Source of the DNA: an uncultured Bacteroides sp.
GTDB taxonomy: Bacteria > Bacteroidota > Bacteroidia > Bacteroidales > Bacteroidaceae
DNA: 51,421 bases
Assembly: GCF_902491285.1 (NCBI RefSeq)
Contig: NZ_CABUHK010000034.1
Coordinates: forward strand, 1-51,421
Direction: 5' to 3'
The translations under genes were made by a program, and so were the position numbers. Under the pieces are notes generated by a model that saw only the letters and a list, made by a program, of their open reading frames with translations, was not told the DNA's origin and ran no database searches. Every line of letters begins with the position of its first letter. Positions within the stretch are counted from its first letter, which is position 1. Shown piece after piece: positions 18,855 through 25,936 of this stretch.

Positions 18855-19019
18855 TTTTCCAGTAATACTTGTTTCCTTATGCCAGATTCGCTTTTAGAAT
18901 TTCAATTAAAACAAAAACCACACTTTTTACTCTCTCCTTTTTCTACTATTTCGAATAGTTCCATTTACCCTCTAATTGTTCATTTTATAATTCGTTTTTT
19001 TATATTTAAAAGCATATAT

Positions 19020-19035
19020 AGAAAAATAATTTATT
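19020..19035. promoter_or_regulatory. Weak candidate ROK-operator-like dyad
   Basis: AGAAAAATAATTTATT keeps the TTTATT half of the AATWAA-N4-TTTATT dyad perfectly, and four of six bases in the other half. It lies 6 bp upstream of the -33 TTTG of the rightward susC promoter, the same position as at the two best sites. In AT-rich DNA this could be chance. Confidence 0.25.
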
Positions 19036-19041
19036 AAATGA

Positions 19042-19072
19042 TTTGCGGTTATTAATAATATACATATATTTG
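19042..19072 (+). promoter_or_regulatory. Promoter of susC/susD pair 2
   Basis: The -33 TTTG is at 19042-19045 and the -7 TATATTTG at 19065-19072, 19 bp apart. The predicted start of transcription near 19079 leaves a leader of about 137 nt before the ATG at 19216, which contains the hairpin motif. Confidence 0.75.
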
Positions 19073-19150
19073 CAGCAGTTTTTAATCATACATTTTATTA
19101 TCAAAGGATGAGTCATCTATAAAATTAAAAGAATATTAATAAAGATATTA

Positions 19151-19171
19151 CTAAGTTCTAATTGAACTTAG
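19151..19171 (+). promoter_or_regulatory. susC leader hairpin (rightward copy)
   Basis: CTAAGTTC and GAACTTAG form a perfect 8-bp stem around a 5-base loop (TAATT). It lies inside the predicted 5' leader, 45 bp before the ATG. The mirrored copy at 18837-18854 sits at nearly the same distance from the other susC. Confidence 0.6.
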
Positions 19172-19215
19172 ACATTCTTTATAAATCCACATATATTAAT
19201 TTAAAAGTAATACTT

Positions 19216-22200
19216 ATGAAAAAAAGCATCCTTTTGTTGTTCTTGTGCTTTTTCAGTTCCATAGGAATGATGGCACAAACAAAGTCAATCACCGGGACGG
19301 TAACGGATGGCGCTGGTGAAACAGTCATTGGTGCAAGTGTTGTAGAAGTAGGTACCACAAATGGTACAATTACAGATTTCGATGGGAAATTCACCTTAAA
19401 GGTTTCTCAAGGTGCGAAAATTACGGTTACTTATATTGGTTACACTCCACAGACATTTACAGTCGGGGCAGAGAACCACTATAATGTTATCTTAAAAGAA
19501 GACACAGAAGTATTGGACGAAGTAGTAGTTGTTGGTTATGGAGTTAAACAAAAACGGTCTACATTGACAACTTCAATCTCCAAACTTGATAACAAAACGC
19601 TAGAGAATGCAGCAGTTGCCAATGCAGCAACGGCATTACAAGGCTCGGTCAGTGGACTACGGGTCATTAATACTTCCGGTTCTCCGGGTAGTGCGCCAAC
19701 CATTGTCTTACGTGGTGGAGCAGGTATTGAATCTTCCAGCAGTCCTTTAGTAGTCGTAGATGGGGTAATCCGCTCGATGGATGACATCAACCCTTCTGAT
19801 ATTGAATCTATCCAAGTACTGAAAGATGCCGCTTCTACCGCTATTTACGGTGCACGCGCCAATAGCGGTGTTATATTGGTGCAGACTAAGAAAGGAAAAG
19901 CCGGTTCCGCGCAAATATCCTACAAATTCAAGGGCGGTATGAACTTCGCCCGCAAAGGATACGAATATATGAATGCCGAAGAATACATTAAATATGCTCG
20001 TCTAGGCTCTCATTATTCAGGAAGATCTCTTAGCGACATCGACAACACCAGAGGTTATGGTGCCGTGTATGGCCAAAATAATCCAGGAATGTATGATATC
20101 AGATATCTGGAAGGAAACGAACAGTTATTGAATGAAGGATGGAAGAAAATGACCGATCCCATTTCAGGCAAAGAAATTGCCTTCCACGACTATGGAACTA
20201 CTCTCAGAGACGAAGTATACAAAGATCCCGCATTTACCCAAGACCACTTTTTAAGCTTCACCGGTGGAAACGAGAACGGAACATTTGCCGCATCGCTGGG
20301 ATATTATTCTGAAGACGGCACTGTAAAAGGAACACAATACCGCCGGTTCAGCGGGACACTGAACGGTAACTACAAAGTGCTCCCTATTCTGAATATTCGT
20401 GCCGGACTTAATTTCTCAACTTCGGAATCACCGCAACTGTACTATGATGATATGGCCGACTTGTTCGAACGTATGCAGAGTATCGAACCGACTTGGCGCC
20501 CCTTCCTGGAAGACGGTTCGCCAAACTACGGATATGGAAAAAGAGATGGTAACCCGATGTATTGGCTGGACAAACTGACGAATCAGAATAACACCAGACG
20601 TACTACTATGAATATCGGTGCAGACCTGGAATTAATCAAGAACAAACTGTTCCTGAAAGAAAACAGTTCTATCTACTACGATGATTATACACGCGAATAT
20701 TTCGACAAGGCTTACCGTGATTTCTGGAACAAGAATACAGAGCGCAAAGCCGGATATGAATATACACGCAAAATACAACAGCAACATAGTGTACAATTAG
20801 AATACTCGGACACTTTCAAAGAAAAACATAATTTCTCCGCATTGTTAGGCGGCGAGTATTTTGAATACAAATATACGCAATACAAAGGTACAGGACAAGG
20901 AGCTCCTTTCGATGACATACCGACTTTAAATGTTGCATCCAAAGACAATGCATCTGCTTATTCTTATCGTGAAGGATACCGGATTTCATCCTTCTTCGGT
21001 CGTGCGACTTACGATTATGAACACCGTTATTTGTTTACCGCAGTCCTTCGCTATGACGGTATCTCCAAATTGTCCGACAACCGTTGGGGATTCTTCCCCG
21101 GAGTTTCTGCCGGATGGAACCTGCACGAAGAGGCTTTCTACAAAGACAGCAAACTGGCAGAAATCGTTTCTACCATCAAACCACGTATCTCCTATGGTGT
21201 CAATGGTAATGTAAACGGCATCGGCAACTATGACGTATACGGACAATACGAAAAACAAACAGCCTACAATGGTACAACAGGTATATTAAATACGAAAGTT
21301 ATCAATTCACAACTGAAATGGGAAAAGAGTAAATCTTTTGAGTTAGGTTTAGATTTGGGATTCATGAACAACCGCTACAATCTGGTACTCGACTATTATA
21401 ACCGTACGACTACCGACCTGCTGACTAACATTGATTTGCCGGGATATACAGGGTTCGATTCTTTCAAAACCAACTACGGTTCATTACGCAACTCCGGATT
21501 TGAAGTAGAAGCTAACCTAAATTTAATCACAAACCCGAAAGGCTTCAACTGGGATTTCTCATTCAACGCATCGTATGTGCACAACAAAATCTTAAAACTC
21601 CCTTATAACGGAAACGAAAACAACCGTAGAGGTGGTTCACAAATATATTCAGGTCGTAAAACTGCGAGTGGCGAGGACGAACTAATATGGGTAGGCGGAT
21701 ATCAGGAAGGTCAGACAATGGGCGATATCTACGCATACAAACAAGTAAAAGTTCTAAGCAATTGGGATGAGGTAAAACAACTTGCAGGAAATTATATTGA
21801 CGAGGTAGCAGGTCTGTACGGGCCCAACGTAAGCGATGCCGACAAGAGTAAATACAAATTGACCAAACCTATCGAACCGGGTGACGTATTATGGGGAGAC
21901 ATCAACGGTGATAATCATATCACCCAATATGACCGCGTAAAAGTAGGTAATATCTATCCAAAATGGACAGGCGGATTCTCTACTACACTTTCTTATAAGA
22001 ATGTCTCATTGTACGGACGTTTTGACTTTGCTGTCGGACATACAATTCTGAACATGGTCAAGATGCGTTCATTAGGACAATCCGTAGGATTCAAGAATAT
22101 TATCAAGGAAGGTCTGAACTGCTGGACAGAAGATAATCCTAACGCGTCTCTTCCAAAATCATACTATGACGATTCTTCCAACAAGAAGAATTTCTATCGC

Positions 22201-22491
22201 TCTACTTCAGGCGGTGATATTACATCTGTTAACAACAGAAACTCTATCTTATATGAGAAAGGTGATTATCTGGCACTAAGGGAGTTAACTTTAAGTTGGA
22301 AGATTCCGGCAAAATGGATTGCAAAAGCAAGAATGACAAACGCTTCTTTATACATCACAGGACAAAACCTGTTCTACATCACAGGTTATTCGGGCAGTTC
22401 ACCAGAAGCGCCACTAGTATACCCAGGCGTTGACACAGGACGTTACCCGACTCCGAGAACAGTTTTGGTAGGCGCATCTATCTCATTCTAA
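19216..22491 (+). CDS. SusC-family TonB-dependent outer-membrane transporter (pair 2)
   Basis: I start this at the ATG at 19216 (1091 aa), which gives a normal signal peptide (MKKSILLLFLC... ending MMAQ). An upstream in-frame ATG at 19162 overlaps the leader hairpin and is unlikely. Domains: regulatory beta-sandwich (TKSITGTVTDGAGETVIGASV), VVVGYGVKQK TonB-box region, plug with DIESIQVLKDAASTAIYGARA, then a barrel ending ILVG/VGASISF. The protein imports a glycan with its SusD partner at 22514. It is a paralogue of the leftward SusC: the first domains are highly alike, while the barrels diverge and so probably take different substrates. It is driven by the promoter at 19042-19072. Confidence 0.96.
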   Translation: MKKSILLLFLCFFSSIGMMAQTKSITGTVTDGAGETVIGASVVEVGTTNGTITDFDGKFTLKVSQGAKITVTYIGYTPQTFTVGAENHYNVILKEDTEVLDEVVVVGYGVKQKRSTLTTSISKLDNKTLENAAVANAATALQGSVSGLRVINTSGSPGSAPTIVLRGGAGIESSSSPLVVVDGVIRSMDDINPSDIESIQVLKDAASTAIYGARANSGVILVQTKKGKAGSAQISYKFKGGMNFARKGYEYMNAEEYIKYARLGSHYSGRSLSDIDNTRGYGAVYGQNNPGMYDIRYLEGNEQLLNEGWKKMTDPISGKEIAFHDYGTTLRDEVYKDPAFTQDHFLSFTGGNENGTFAASLGYYSEDGTVKGTQYRRFSGTLNGNYKVLPILNIRAGLNFSTSESPQLYYDDMADLFERMQSIEPTWRPFLEDGSPNYGYGKRDGNPMYWLDKLTNQNNTRRTTMNIGADLELIKNKLFLKENSSIYYDDYTREYFDKAYRDFWNKNTERKAGYEYTRKIQQQHSVQLEYSDTFKEKHNFSALLGGEYFEYKYTQYKGTGQGAPFDDIPTLNVASKDNASAYSYREGYRISSFFGRATYDYEHRYLFTAVLRYDGISKLSDNRWGFFPGVSAGWNLHEEAFYKDSKLAEIVSTIKPRISYGVNGNVNGIGNYDVYGQYEKQTAYNGTTGILNTKVINSQLKWEKSKSFELGLDLGFMNNRYNLVLDYYNRTTTDLLTNIDLPGYTGFDSFKTNYGSLRNSGFEVEANLNLITNPKGFNWDFSFNASYVHNKILKLPYNGNENNRRGGSQIYSGRKTASGEDELIWVGGYQEGQTMGDIYAYKQVKVLSNWDEVKQLAGNYIDEVAGLYGPNVSDADKSKYKLTKPIEPGDVLWGDINGDNHITQYDRVKVGNIYPKWTGGFSTTLSYKNVSLYGRFDFAVGHTILNMVKMRSLGQSVGFKNIIKEGLNCWTEDNPNASLPKSYYDDSSNKKNFYRSTSGGDITSVNNRNSILYEKGDYLALRELTLSWKIPAKWIAKARMTNASLYITGQNLFYITGYSGSSPEAPLVYPGVDTGRYPTPRTVLVGASISF

Positions 22492-22513
22492 TATCATCAA
22501 AAAGATTCTGATT

Positions 22514-24031
22514 ATGAAAAATAAAATATTATCACTAGCAATTTTAGCATCCTCCCTATTCTCTATGACAGGATGCCTCGATATAGAACCAGTGAGCAGT
22601 ACCACGGATGAAAATATGTGGCAAAATGAGGGACAGTTCACCTCGTTTGTATACGGAGTGCACTCCCGCCTGCGGGACAACACATTCAACCTATTTATAT
22701 TAGGAGAATTAAGAGCCGACATCTACAGCATAGAAAACAACGGATGGTCAGGCGAAAGTAACGACGCACAAATATACAGTGCAAACCTACTGACAAAAGA
22801 AAGAACCGGACTGAGTAATTTCGCCGGGCTATATTCAAATATCAACCAGATAAATCTGTTTATTGAGAAAGCTAAAAACAGTGATGTTGTCACCCAGAAC
22901 GATAAAAACTATTATTTGGGACAAATGTATGGTTTAAGAGCCTTCTATTACTTCCACTTGCTCCGCTCTTGGGGAGATGTCGTATGGAACGACCAGCCCA
23001 GCATGGGGTTTGAAGTAGGAAAGCTGGAAAAAGCAGCCTCGCCGGCAACTGAAATCATGCAACATATCAAAGATGACATTAATCTCTCGGAACAAAGTTA
23101 CGGAGAAGACTACAGTTTCCGTGAAGGAAGGGCATTTTGGTCCAAAGCTGCGACTTTGATGCTGAAAGCAGAAGTTTACCTGTGGGCAAGCCAACAAATG
23201 AATGGGGGAACAGGAGATGCGACAACCGCCAAAAATGCCTTGACCGAAATTCAGACTAAAATTGATCGTAGCAAACTTGATTTATTGAGTAATTATAGTG
23301 AGGTTTTTGATTATGGTCATAAGGGAAACAATGAGATTATCTTCACTATTCATAACAAGCAAAACGAAACAAACTTGTTTGGCGGAAAATGGCGCGACAA
23401 CATGGTTCCTCAGCAAATCATATTAAATTCTTATTATGATATGGAAACTGGCGCAAATTTCAGATTGAATATGAACGGAACAATCCATTATCCGTTGGAT
23501 ATCAATATCTACAATCAATATGACAATAACGACATTAGGAAAAAAGCAACTTTGAAAGCTGTATATGAAGCCAGTGCCCCACATGATTACAAAGGTTGTT
23601 TTGCCTACAAATATCAAGGCACAACCCCCAGTGGCGCTTCCGAAAGGCTTATGGCTGACGATTATCCTATATATAGATACGCGGATTTATTGTTAATGCT
23701 GGCAGAAGCAAAATCTCTTTTGTCTGAAGATCCGACCAACGAGATTAACTTAATCCGTGCCCGCGCTTATGGAAATAAATATGACGATGCAACGATAGGA
23801 TATCCCAACCTTGCAGGAGACAACGACGGTATCAAAGAAGTTCTACTCAGAGAAAGATTCAAAGAGTTCATGTTCGAAGGAAAACGTTGGTATGATTTGC
23901 GCCGCTTCGGCAATGACTATGTATACAAATATACTACTGCTGACAAGAATTTACCAGGACGTCTGCTTTGGCCTATCGACAGCAATACAATGACTGACAA
24001 TCCTGCGTTGAATCAAACAAAAGATTATTAA
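22514..24031 (+). CDS. SusD-family surface glycan-binding lipoprotein (pair 2)
   Basis: A 505-aa lipoprotein (Cys21 in SMTGC) that follows its SusC by 22 bp. The SusD fold is indicated by helical repeats such as YYLGQMYGLRAFYYFHLLRSWGD, the YRYADLLLMLAEAKSL segment, and EFMFEGKRWYDLRRFG near the C-terminus, ending in NPALNQTKDY. It should hold the glycan over the SusC channel. The bound sugar cannot be read from sequence. The gene is followed by two hairpins, the second a good intrinsic terminator, so the operon seems to contain only this pair. Confidence 0.95.
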   Translation: MKNKILSLAILASSLFSMTGCLDIEPVSSTTDENMWQNEGQFTSFVYGVHSRLRDNTFNLFILGELRADIYSIENNGWSGESNDAQIYSANLLTKERTGLSNFAGLYSNINQINLFIEKAKNSDVVTQNDKNYYLGQMYGLRAFYYFHLLRSWGDVVWNDQPSMGFEVGKLEKAASPATEIMQHIKDDINLSEQSYGEDYSFREGRAFWSKAATLMLKAEVYLWASQQMNGGTGDATTAKNALTEIQTKIDRSKLDLLSNYSEVFDYGHKGNNEIIFTIHNKQNETNLFGGKWRDNMVPQQIILNSYYDMETGANFRLNMNGTIHYPLDINIYNQYDNNDIRKKATLKAVYEASAPHDYKGCFAYKYQGTTPSGASERLMADDYPIYRYADLLLMLAEAKSLLSEDPTNEINLIRARAYGNKYDDATIGYPNLAGDNDGIKEVLLRERFKEFMFEGKRWYDLRRFGNDYVYKYTTADKNLPGRLLWPIDSNTMTDNPALNQTKDY

Positions 24032-24051
24032 TATCAACTGTAAAACTAAAG

Positions 24052-24108
24052 TGTGTCAAAAGCCAGTAATAATCTCCATTCCCTTACAGGTTACTGACTC
24101 TTGACACA
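24052..24108 (+). terminator. Long hairpin after SusD pair 2
   Basis: Arms TGTGTCAAAAGCCAGTAA (24052-24069) and its near-complement (24091-24108) pair at 16 of 18 positions, 20 bp past the stop codon. There is only a short T stretch (CATTTT) after it. It may stabilise the mRNA end or act with the next terminator. Confidence 0.55.
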
Positions 24109-24148
24109 TCATTTTAACGAAAGATATTCAGTAAGTTCTAAAATGTAA

Positions 24149-24184
24149 GGCGACTAATTCATTGAGAGTTAGTTGCCTTTTTTG
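24149..24184 (+). terminator. Rho-independent terminator of susC/susD pair 2
   Basis: Stem GGCGACTAA (24149-24157) with GTTAGTTGCC (24168-24177), followed directly by six T. This is a standard intrinsic terminator for the rightward transcript. Confidence 0.8.
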
Positions 24185-24579
24185 TATTGCCAATTGTAGT
24201 AGAAAGAAGTACTCTATAAACTCATTTGCACACGAATTTGAACTAAATAGTACATAAAATATCCATCATGCTATCACATCCTACATATTTCTCATTATCA
24301 ATGCATTATATATAACAAATGATTTATTTAAAACGTATCTATGATACTTTTGCTACAAAAATAAGACATCTATCATATATAAAACAACCAAATAAAGGTT
24401 CCACAAGCATAAGACGGCTTTTTTTATTGCAATAAATCCGTATAAACCCAGCTATCATGGTTTAATGCCCCAACTTGAATGGCTCTAAATTTATATCCCA
24501 CATATGTGGGGATATATAGCCTGCATACGTGGGATATAAAAAGACTATCACTCCAAATAGACAGTAACAAATATACAAT
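24185..24579. other. Non-coding interval between convergent operons
   Basis: No convincing ORF. It holds a lone -7-like TACTTTTG at 24345-24352 on the plus strand, and the large inverted repeat at 24490-24540. The stretch 24190-24340 shows nothing recognisable. Confidence 0.6.
24490..24540. repeat. 17-bp inverted repeat with nested palindrome; probable terminator of the nan operon's last gene
   Basis: Arms TTTATATCCCACATATG (24490-24506) and CATACGTGGGATATAAA (24524-24540) are complementary at 16 of 17 positions. The left arm is itself part of a palindrome (CCCACATATGTGGG, 24497-24510), so two alternative folds exist. It lies 40 bp past the esterase stop on the leftward strand. Confidence 0.65.
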
Positions 24580-25827
24580 CTATTCTAAAAGCTTCTTTAA
24601 CCAAGGAAGAACTAATTCCGATTTAAAATAATGATTAGAGCCGTCTACGTTCACCAATCTATAAAACTCATCTCTATCGAGTCCTTCCGGCAATGCGTCA
24701 AAGTCCGTCCGATTATGCGGATCGGCATATTTAGGATAATGATGTATCTCGATATTCTCCGGATGTCCGGCAATTTTATATGCAGCACGTACAAGATTCA
24801 AGTCACGATCCAGTCCCCCTTCCGTCAATATCATAGGACGGGGAGCCAAAGCAGCAACAATATCGGGAAAGTTGAACTTGTGCCAAAAGTCAGGTATCAG
24901 ATGGCGGATAGAGTTGGGGAAAGGTCGTGTGCCGTCCTTATCAGGCACGGTCATTACCAATGCACGTTCTTGTGTTTGACACAGAAAATCATTGTAAACA
25001 AAAGCATAAATAGACGTATCGAGTGTTCCCAGTACCATTAACGGTTCTGTCCCCAGTGAAAAGCCACTTACGATAATCCGGTCTTTACGGATATAGGGCT
25101 GTGTTTTCATCCATTGAAGAACTTGCATATCAAGATAAGAAGTATATCCCAGATAACTCCATCCCAACTCTAACAGAATTCGCGACACCAAATCGTAATT
25201 ATAATTTCTCCCACGTGCATAACATTCCAAATCCGAGGACTCACCGGCTGCCGGATTATCAACGGCTACTGCCACATAACCAGCTTTCACAAAATTTCGT
25301 GCCATTGTTACCTTGGGATTCTGATAATCATCATTCAGCTTCGAGGAGACGCCCGGCTCGCCTGCCAATCCTTCTTTACTACCACCAGAACCGGGAATAC
25401 ATAAAACAGCAGGAACCGACTGCCGTAAAGAATCCGGTATCAGCACTAAAAAAGTAGATACACATTCGGGCAAAGGATAAAATTCCCACTTTTCCAGTTT
25501 GTAACCATCACGTTGCTTACTGTATAGCCGTTTAGGTGATGGTATGTCCTTAATTTCGGGAAAGTTCATAATCTCCTGCATTGACTTCCGTACTTTATGT
25601 TGCCATTCACAAAATTCTTCCCCAGTCATATTTTGCTGAAATGCACATTCTGGTTTCACATGTGAAAGCATTGCGTGAACAACTCCGTAAGTACTCAGGA
25701 ATCGTCCATCCTGTCGTTCTGATTGAATGATATTATGTTCCCGTCCTATTACTTCCATAGTTTGGGCGGAAATAATGCTACTGTAAACTGTCAGCATTAA
25801 TAAACCAACTATTATACTTTTTCTCAT
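24580..25827 (-). CDS. Secreted alpha/beta-hydrolase (acetyl-esterase-like)
   Basis: A 415-aa exported hydrolase starting at the ATG at 25827. A longer in-frame start at 25905 would translate through a terminator hairpin and is rejected. The signal peptide ends near IISAQ. The alpha/beta-hydrolase core shows PAVLCIPGSGGSKEG (oxyanion region), SGFSLG (nucleophile elbow Gly-x-Ser-x-Gly), ILTEGGLDRD (acid) and a C-terminal YADPHNRTD with the candidate His. It resembles Bacteroides proteins annotated as acetylxylan-esterase or dienelactone-hydrolase relatives. At the end of a sialic acid operon, a role as an O-acetylesterase on sialic acid is possible but unproven. A hairpin 50-90 bp upstream suggests reduced or separate expression. 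Confidence 0.85.
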   Translation of the reverse strand: MRKSIIVGLLMLTVYSSIISAQTMEVIGREHNIIQSERQDGRFLSTYGVVHAMLSHVKPECAFQQNMTGEEFCEWQHKVRKSMQEIMNFPEIKDIPSPKRLYSKQRDGYKLEKWEFYPLPECVSTFLVLIPDSLRQSVPAVLCIPGSGGSKEGLAGEPGVSSKLNDDYQNPKVTMARNFVKAGYVAVAVDNPAAGESSDLECYARGRNYNYDLVSRILLELGWSYLGYTSYLDMQVLQWMKTQPYIRKDRIIVSGFSLGTEPLMVLGTLDTSIYAFVYNDFLCQTQERALVMTVPDKDGTRPFPNSIRHLIPDFWHKFNFPDIVAALAPRPMILTEGGLDRDLNLVRAAYKIAGHPENIEIHHYPKYADPHNRTDFDALPEGLDRDEFYRLVNVDGSNHYFKSELVLPWLKKLLE

Positions 25828-25877
25828 TGTAATGTTATATAATGAAAAGGTCACTCCTATCGTCCTATGATGAAAAG

Positions 25878-25915
25878 AATCCTTGGCATGATTTAGATAA
25901 AGCACGCCAAGGATT
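25878..25915 (-). terminator. Intrinsic terminator between FISUMP lipoprotein and esterase genes
   Basis: Perfect 10-bp arms AATCCTTGGC (25878-25887) and GCCAAGGATT (25906-25915). On the minus strand the stem is followed by TCTTTTC. It lies 22 bp after the lipoprotein stop and should end or attenuate the nan operon transcript. Confidence 0.7.
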
Positions 25916-25936
25916 TATTAAATGAAAAGTTATTAT

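Larger units (their letters stand above)
18790..19215. other. Divergent intergenic region between two susC genes
   Basis: A 426-bp AT-rich region holding two mirrored leaders. Each has a TAAGTTCTAATTG hairpin motif about 47 bp before the ATG and an AAAAGTAATACT motif within a few bases of the ATG. Only one promoter, facing right (19042-19072), is recognisable. No ORF of note lies inside. Confidence 0.7.

Noticed and set aside
18912..18919. Promoter for the leftward susC (minus-strand GGTTTTTG)
   Set aside because: It lacks the TA of the -7 consensus and has no -33 element at the right distance.
13870..24031. ECF sigma/anti-sigma control of the susC pairs
   Set aside because: None of the SusC proteins has an N-terminal STN signalling domain and no sigma or anti-sigma gene is in the window.
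24405..24424. Intrinsic terminator AAGC...GCTT plus T-run
   Set aside because: The stem is only 4 bp and would not be stable; the T-run alone is not enough.
25828..25905. Upstream start for the alpha/beta-hydrolase
   Set aside because: The extra 26 codons run into the terminator hairpin and displace the signal peptide from the N-terminus.
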